A stretch of DNA of 10,820 nt from positions 1 through 10,820 of the forward strand of contig DHSK01000043.1 of NCBI GenBank assembly GCA_002408445.1, read 5' to 3'. Below are positions 6,919 through 10,820 of the stretch, piece after piece; within the stretch, counting starts at the first letter, position 1; every line of letters begins with the position of its first letter. This DNA is from Syntrophomonas sp. UBA5288 (lineage in GTDB: Bacteria; Bacillota; Syntrophomonadia; Syntrophomonadales; Syntrophomonadaceae). Under the pieces are notes generated by a model. It saw nothing but the letters and a program-made list of their open reading frames with translations, was not told where the DNA came from and searched no databases. The translations under genes and the position numbers were made by a program.

Positions 6919-6947
6919 CCAGGCATGAGAACCGTTCCCATGCCTGG
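6919..6947. repeat. 29-bp near-perfect palindrome
   Basis: Arms CCAGGCAT (6919-6926) and ATGCCTGG (6940-6947) are perfect inverted copies. The inner arms GAGAAC and GTTCCC continue the symmetry with one mismatch that would be a G-U pair in minus-strand RNA, around a single central base. There is no T-run on either strand. It sits in the trailing region of the regulator transcript, 84 bases beyond the gene. It may be an operator, a transcript-stabilising hairpin or a repeat element. Confidence 0.5.
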
Positions 6948-7030
6948 TCCTACCATTCTTTGACCGGCAAACTGCCGGGAAGAAGTGTGATGTTATTTAA
7001 GTCCAACTGGGTGGACATTGATACCGGCTG

Positions 7031-8281
7031 TCAGTCAGCCAGGGAGCTATTAGGGTTTAAAAAAGCCAGATGAGCCGGTTTTAGCATAGTATCATCCGAG
7101 GTCAGGACTATACGTTGGATAGCATTTCTAAGTTCCTTTATATTCCCGGGCCAGTCATGGGAAAGAATTGTATCAGCTGCTTCCTGGCTGATGGCTTCAA
7201 AGCCTTTACCCTTTTCAGCCGCAAATTCAGATAAAAACAGAGTGGCCAGAGGCAAAATATCCTCGGCACGTTCCCGCAGCGGAGGAAGATGAATTCTGCT
7301 CTTATTGAGGAGACAGAACAGATCGTACGGAAATGTACCCTGAGCTACCTCCTTTTCAATATTTCGCCTGGTCGCTCCTATTATCCGTACATCGGCTTTC
7401 ATAACCTTGACTCCCCCCACCCGGAAGTATTCCTTTTCTTTAATAACCCGTACCAATTGGGACTGTAAAGCGGAAGGCATCTCGGTTATTTCATCCAGAA
7501 AGAGGGTCCCTCCCCTGGCTAAATCAAGCTTCCCTTTTCGTCCGCTTACAGTCGCAGCGGTAAAATTACTTTCCTCACAACCGAATAATTCTTCTTCAAG
7601 CACCGAAGGTTCAGCAGCAGCACAATTAAGTGCAATAAAAGGAGTGCTTACATCACCCTGACCATAGTGAATGATCCTGGCAATAACCTCTTTGCCGGTT
7701 CCTGTTTCTCCATCAATTAATACAGGAAGCGATGCATTGGCATGAAACTGCCAGGCCAGTTTTAGAATTCTCTTCATCACGGCGGAATGAAAGCCCATAT
7801 TTTTTAATCCAATTGCTTCGATATAGGCCTTTCTAAGGCTGAGCAGTTCCTGTCTGGTCTGTTGGGTAGCATTTGCCACGGCCTCGGCAAATCTTAACTT
7901 TAACACCTTGTTCTCCCGTTTCAAGGCCAGGTGCTCAGCCACTCGTTTAATTACGGCGATTAACTCATCAATATTCAGGGGTTTCAGTAAATAGTCATAG
8001 GCACCCGCCCGAATAGTTTCAATAGCCGTTTGCATATTACCATAAGCGGTAACAACGACTATATCCGCATCCTGCCCACGGGGCGTACTTTTGATTTTAC
8101 GCAGAAACTCGATTCCGGACATGTTAGGCATTCTATCATCGGCCAGGACCAGATGGAAGTCTGCCGACTGGAAAGCTCTCAGAGCTTCATTAGCGTCGCC
8201 CTTTTCTATTACCCTGTGCCCGGAGTTTCTAAGAAAATTCGCTATTTCCGATCGATAGTGTTTGTCGTCATTTACAAGCAA
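7031..8281 (-). CDS. Receiver-AAA+ NtrC-like regulator lacking HTH, with degenerate sigma-54 motifs
   Basis: The 416-residue protein has a receiver domain at 1-115 with acidic pair D5-D6, phosphoacceptor D48 (LVLADDRMP), T78 and K100. A helical linker (115-160) leads to a sigma-54-activator-type AAA+ domain (about 163-395) with intact Walker A (GETGTGKE, 191-198) and Walker B (GGTLFLDE, 257-264). Three features are odd. The GAFTGA loop that contacts sigma-54 reads SNFTAA (238-243). The usual FRxDLYYRL arginine-finger segment reads FPYDLFCLL (317-325), replacing both arginines. The protein ends about 20 residues after the AAA+ domain with no Fis-type DNA-binding helix. No kinase gene is adjacent. 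The TTG start given is conservative; CTG at 8290 or ATT at 8284 would restore the usual LNILLVNDD start and sit closer to GGGTGA. It may be a non-canonical or inactive regulator. Confidence 0.88.
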   Translation of the reverse strand: MLVNDDKHYRSEIANFLRNSGHRVIEKGDANEALRAFQSADFHLVLADDRMPNMSGIEFLRKIKSTPRGQDADIVVVTAYGNMQTAIETIRAGAYDYLLKPLNIDELIAVIKRVAEHLALKRENKVLKLRFAEAVANATQQTRQELLSLRKAYIEAIGLKNMGFHSAVMKRILKLAWQFHANASLPVLIDGETGTGKEVIARIIHYGQGDVSTPFIALNCAAAEPSVLEEELFGCEESNFTAATVSGRKGKLDLARGGTLFLDEITEMPSALQSQLVRVIKEKEYFRVGGVKVMKADVRIIGATRRNIEKEVAQGTFPYDLFCLLNKSRIHLPPLRERAEDILPLATLFLSEFAAEKGKGFEAISQEAADTILSHDWPGNIKELRNAIQRIVLTSDDTMLKPAHLAFLNPNSSLAD

Positions 8282-8337
8282 AATATTCAGTTCGTCTCAC
8301 CCTTTTCAGACAATTTTTACCAGATATTAGTTTATTT

Positions 8338-8357
8338 GCTGGGAGCCTGCTCCCAGC
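8338..8357. other. Perfect GC-rich hairpin upstream of the regulator gene
   Basis: GCTGGGAG (8338-8345) and CTCCCAGC (8350-8357) form a perfect 8-bp stem with a four-base loop. No T-run follows on either strand, so it is not a standard terminator. It would lie in the 5' leader of the regulator mRNA about 57 bases before the start, or act as a DNA palindrome. Confidence 0.5.
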
Positions 8358-8621
8358 CGCACAGATAATTTTCTTTAAAACCGCCGCCGCTTTTTTAACT
8401 GTTAAGGGTCAAATTACCATGACCAGGTTATAATCAACGTCCCAGTCATATACTGCTTCGCCTTATAATTATAAAATTAGACAATATATACTAATTTTCC
8501 TGCTAGAGGTAAATTTAATTGAGCAAACAAATGGAATCTATATATAAGGACAAATGGTCGAAAATAGGTTAAAATGTAGATATAAGCGAGTTTCCTGACA
8601 CATAAGCCTATATAAGTTAGT

Positions 8622-8658
8622 AAATAAAAATTCCCCCAAACCACCCGTCTGAGGGAAT
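8622..8658 (-). terminator. Orphan minus-strand intrinsic terminator
   Basis: On the minus strand ATTCCCTCA (8658-8650) pairs with TGGGGGAAT (8638-8630; one G-U), followed immediately by TTTTTATTTA. The shape is that of a strong terminator, yet no minus-strand gene ends upstream of it within the gap. It may end a small RNA, or block transcription running in from the HD-domain gene's opposite strand. Confidence 0.55.
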
Positions 8659-8675
8659 GCAAAATACTATTCAAA

Positions 8676-8770
8676 ATAACCTTCCTTATTCGCAGCACAC
8701 AACCATTCATTAAAAATTCGAAGCATACTATTTAGTAAAATGTTATAGGTTTATGATAACCTTCCTTATT
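8676..8770. repeat. 15-bp direct repeat, two copies 80 bp apart
   Basis: ATAACCTTCCTTATT occurs identically at 8676-8690 and 8756-8770. The second copy is preceded by GGTTTATG, making an imperfect GGTT/AACC dyad with its first bases. Both copies lie upstream of the HD-domain gene; the second ends 43 bases before its start. They may be binding sites for a regulator. Confidence 0.5.
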
Positions 8771-8813
8771 TAAGGTAAACTTAAGTAAAAAGCCATTAAA
8801 CAATGAGAATGGG

Positions 8814-10145
8814 ATGGTGCTGATGAGACCGAAAGCCTACCAGAATTTTATAGAAAGGAATCCCCTTATTCCTCTAAGCAAACTGGAAACCAGCCCTTTT
8901 AAACCTGACGGGTTTGTTCTTGCCCCTTTGCAGAGCCAGATAAACAGCGAAGGATTAAGCCTGGATGATTTTTATTTCAATCCCCATGATGCGGAATTAC
9001 CCTACTGCTATTACCGTGGTACGGTAATGCTCAGCTTTAGTGATATTAACCATAAAACCGGCGAGATAAAGGATCTCATTAACCGGGTCAACCGGGACAT
9101 AAATGAGAGCGTAGCCAAAAGAGATTTTGACCGGTTTCTGTCATTGGTGGACAGCCGATTGGCTCCGGAACTTTTCATGGAAGTTTTCAATTTCATCCCC
9201 GATCAGGATAAATACCGTCTTTTTGAGCGGGTTTGGAGGTTTAACGAAAACAGCCCGGAATTTTTCACCGAAGAATTTATTAAAAAGGCAGTAAAGTATA
9301 AGGGCGTCACAAGCGCTAAACCGGTAGCTGATGAAGCGGGGTATGTACAGGTATACCGGAGCCGGAAGGCTAAACAGGAATCAATCGAAGAGGCATCCGC
9401 CTGGACTACCGATGTCAATCTGGCCATATTGCAGGCCCTGGCGTGTGATCCGGTATCATCAGTCTACCGGGGCCGGATACATCTTGATCACATTATTTCC
9501 TATAATAATGACAAGTCGAAAAAGGAGCTCCAGGTTAAACCGCATGAGGTTCAGCAGATAGAAGTGATGGATTTGATCGATCTGCGGGAATTCGATTCAG
9601 AATTAAGGGCGGCCGGAATAGTCCGGCAATATAATTTCTATGCTCAGCAAATAAACAACCAATGGTTCCATAACCCTCAGGGGGTTCATGCTCTCGGTCA
9701 TACCAGGCGGGTCCTGTTGTTAAGCTTGATCATTTCTTATTTGGAGAAGTATGGGAAGGAAGACAGCCGCATTTTGGGTTTGGCATCTATCTACCACGAT
9801 ATTGGCCGGATAAATGATGGTTATGATCCGGACCACGGTATAGCCAGTTACGATAAGTTAATCCAGGAGCATCTGCTTGAAATGTCTGATTATCAGGACC
9901 GGGAGATTTTAAGATTCTTAGTCCAGAATCATGCTATTCCGGATCAGAGCGCATATAAAAAGTTAAACCGCTATGACCTTCCCGACGTGGACCGAACTTT
10001 AAGGCTATACGACGCTTTTAAGGATGCCGATGGACTTGACCGGGTAAGGATCAAAGACCTCAACCCGGAATATCTTCGCACCGATGCTGCTCATCGCCTG
10101 CTGCTGGCCGCCCACCAGCTTTACAGCCGGCAGATCGTTTACTGA
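8814..10145 (+). CDS. HD-domain phosphohydrolase-like protein with ART-like central region
   Basis: In the 443-residue protein, the C-terminal part (about 285-435) is an HD domain with candidate metal ligands H296 (HALGHTRRV), H328-D329 (IYHDIGR), H341 (DPDHG), H373 (QNHAIPD) and D404 (KDADGLDR). Such domains hydrolyse phosphate esters or nucleotides; the substrate here is unknown. The central region (about 177-252) reads YVQVYRS...ASAWTTD...YRGRIHLDHIISYNNDKSKKELQVKP, which resembles the core of ADP-ribosyltransferase-like folds: Tyr-Arg strand, Ser/Thr-Trp-Thr strand, late Glu (R182, S195/T198, E238). That is inference, and the usual paired glutamates are absent. Residues 1-170 are unassigned, with a helical block at 85-165. 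There is no signal peptide or membrane segment. No strong ribosome binding site precedes ATG 8814; ATG 8823 is an alternative. A weak stem follows the stop. Confidence 0.85.
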   Translation: MVLMRPKAYQNFIERNPLIPLSKLETSPFKPDGFVLAPLQSQINSEGLSLDDFYFNPHDAELPYCYYRGTVMLSFSDINHKTGEIKDLINRVNRDINESVAKRDFDRFLSLVDSRLAPELFMEVFNFIPDQDKYRLFERVWRFNENSPEFFTEEFIKKAVKYKGVTSAKPVADEAGYVQVYRSRKAKQESIEEASAWTTDVNLAILQALACDPVSSVYRGRIHLDHIISYNNDKSKKELQVKPHEVQQIEVMDLIDLREFDSELRAAGIVRQYNFYAQQINNQWFHNPQGVHALGHTRRVLLLSLIISYLEKYGKEDSRILGLASIYHDIGRINDGYDPDHGIASYDKLIQEHLLEMSDYQDREILRFLVQNHAIPDQSAYKKLNRYDLPDVDRTLRLYDAFKDADGLDRVRIKDLNPEYLRTDAAHRLLLAAHQLYSRQIVY

Positions 10146-10190
10146 ACAAAGCTAAGACGGGTTGATTTTCGCATACCGCCCGCCCCTCCT

Positions 10191-10276
10191 TATTATAACC
10201 TATGGTTATTTCTATTATAACCTTTATAGTGTTAATATGTTGCTGTAGGTATCTTTGGAAAAGTAATCATTAACAC
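10191..10276. promoter_or_regulatory. Overlapping dyads upstream of the double-cubane protein gene
   Basis: Half-sites ATAACC (10195-10200), GGTTAT (10204-10209) and ATAACC (10217-10222) can form two mutually exclusive inverted repeats. TATTATAACCT also recurs as a direct repeat at 10191-10201 and 10213-10223. A further perfect 8-bp inverted repeat, GTGTTAAT (10229-10236) with ATTAACAC (10269-10276), encloses 32 bases and ends six bases before the AAGGAGGA ribosome binding site. These may form an operator and a leader hairpin, and the first may end the HD-domain transcript. No clear -35/-10 pair is visible. Confidence 0.35.
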
Positions 10277-10296
10277 GATAGTAAGGAGGAATCATT

Positions 10297-10820
10297 ATGG
10301 CTGATTATCGACAGATGTGGATCGATTTAGGGATGGACGTGGAAAAGCATGATATGCTGGGTGCGGTTTTGCCCGATATGTTTCAGCAAGTGTATTTGCT
10401 GCAGGACCAGCGGCCTCAAGGCATGAATTATTTTGATGCGGTGGTGGCAGATATTCACGGGATACGCCCGGCGGAGCTGGTACAACACCGTCAAAACGGC
10501 GGCAAGGTATTCGGTACTTTCTGTGTTTATGTCCCGGATGAAATCATTATTGCTGCCGGCGGCATTGCTACGGGATTATGCGGTGGTTCCCAGTTCTGGG
10601 TCCCCGGGGGAGAGACCGTACTTCCTCTAAATACCTGTTCACTCATCAAAGCATCCATCGGCGCCCGTCTCGACAAGACCTGTCCCTTTTTCCGGATTCC
10701 CGATTTATATATAGGAGAGACAACCTGCGACGGCAAGAAAAAAGCCTGGGAGATTTTGGCCCAGGATGCTCCGGTTTACGTAATGGACCTGCCCCAGATG
10801 AAGCGCCGGCAGGATGTAGA
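10297..10820 (+). CDS. Double-cubane-cluster protein, 2-hydroxyacyl-CoA dehydratase family (5' part)
   Basis: The window holds the first 174 residues; the frame is open to the last base. The sequence fits the stand-alone double-cubane [8Fe-8S] reductase branch of the HgdB/FldB/BcrB family: FGTFCVYVPDEIIIAAGG (72-89), NTCSLIK (112-118), CPFF (129-132), GETTCDGKKKAWEIL (140-154) and YVMDLPQ (161-167). C76, C114 and C144 are the conserved cluster-ligand candidates; C95 and C129 are also present. In anaerobes such proteins take low-potential electrons from an ATP-driven activator of the HgdC type and reduce small or difficult substrates; the substrate of this one is unknown. The full family length is about 380-420 residues, so over half lies beyond the window. 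ATG 10297 follows AAGGAGGA (10283-10290) by six bases. An activase gene is expected nearby downstream. Confidence 0.88.
   Translation, partial: MADYRQMWIDLGMDVEKHDMLGAVLPDMFQQVYLLQDQRPQGMNYFDAVVADIHGIRPAELVQHRQNGGKVFGTFCVYVPDEIIIAAGGIATGLCGGSQFWVPGGETVLPLNTCSLIKASIGARLDKTCPFFRIPDLYIGETTCDGKKKAWEILAQDAPVYVMDLPQMKRRQDV

Larger units (their letters stand above)
8282..8813. other. AT-rich intergenic region between divergent genes
   Basis: No convincing gene lies in these 532 bases. Besides the elements listed separately there are an 8-bp inverted repeat AAAATTAG/CTAATTTT (8473-8480 with 8491-8498) and a possible plus-strand promoter TTGAGC (8519-8524) with TATATA (8541-8546). A 77-codon minus-strand frame at 8477-8710 lacks a ribosome binding site and runs through the minus-strand terminator, so I leave it out. 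The region must hold the promoters of both the regulator and the HD-domain gene, but I cannot fix either with confidence. Confidence 0.4.

Noticed and set aside
6819..7073. 84-codon plus-strand frame in the gap after the regulator gene
   Set aside because: It lacks a ribosome binding site, crosses a minus-strand terminator and the 29-bp palindrome, and overlaps the regulator's 3' end antisense.
8282..8460. Sigma-54 (-24/-12) promoter for the regulator gene
   Set aside because: GG and GC doublets occur around the GC-rich hairpin, but never with the required ten-base spacing.
8555..8563. Spo0A-box-like GGTCGAAAA
   Set aside because: It differs from the TGTCGAA core at one position, stands alone, and such near matches are common in AT-rich gaps.
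8519..8572. 17-residue plus-strand mini-ORF (TTG start) behind AGAGG at 8505-8509
   Set aside because: The ribosome binding site and spacing are acceptable, but a frame this short is expected by chance and nothing else supports it.
8477..8710. 77-codon open frame on the minus strand in the intergenic gap
   Set aside because: It has no ribosome binding site, runs straight through an intrinsic terminator on its own strand, and its translation is an AT-rich mix without recognisable motifs.

Overview
This window looks like the chromosome of an anaerobic, motile, Gram-positive-type bacterium, most likely a Clostridia-class Firmicute; any finer placement would be a guess. The reasons are near-perfect AGGAGG/AAGGAGGA ribosome binding sites, moderate-to-low GC with AT-rich gaps, many short intrinsic terminators, a SigD-like chemoreceptor promoter, and a double-cubane (2-hydroxyacyl-CoA dehydratase-type) iron-sulfur protein, a family largely confined to anaerobes. 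I see no insertion sequence, phage gene, CRISPR array, tRNA or rRNA.

Left part (1-2150): a YkvA/DUF1232 membrane-associated protein (+) with its own terminator, a half-size TauE/SafE permease (-), and divergently from it tcdA (+), the tRNA threonylcarbamoyladenosine dehydratase. A ~320-base stretch with no convincing gene follows.

Middle-left (2151-4690): a long hairpin isolates a two-gene operon driven by a TTGACA-17-TAAAAT promoter. Its proteins (147 and 465 aa) appear to be the paired uncharacterised families DUF6323 and DUF6179. Between this operon and a convergent small membrane protein (-) lies about 160 bases packed with inverted repeats, which is a candidate structured RNA or repeat element.

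Middle-right (4789-8281, all -): a methyl-accepting chemotaxis protein with a SigD-type promoter and a folded leader containing a terminator-like hairpin. Upstream of it is a receiver-AAA+ regulator built like NtrC but without the DNA-binding domain, with GAFTGA replaced by SNFTAA and with both arginine-finger positions substituted. It probably does not work as a normal sigma-54 activator.

Right part (8282-10820): a 530-base AT-rich gap with an orphan minus-strand terminator and a 15-bp direct repeat; then an HD-domain phosphohydrolase-like protein whose central region resembles an ADP-ribosyltransferase fold; then the start of a double-cubane-cluster protein, cut by the window end and preceded by overlapping dyads.

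The genes do not form a single pathway. The most unusual items are the degenerate sigma-54-type regulator, the possible ART-HD fusion, the structured intergenic element at 4218-4371, and the chemoreceptor leader.
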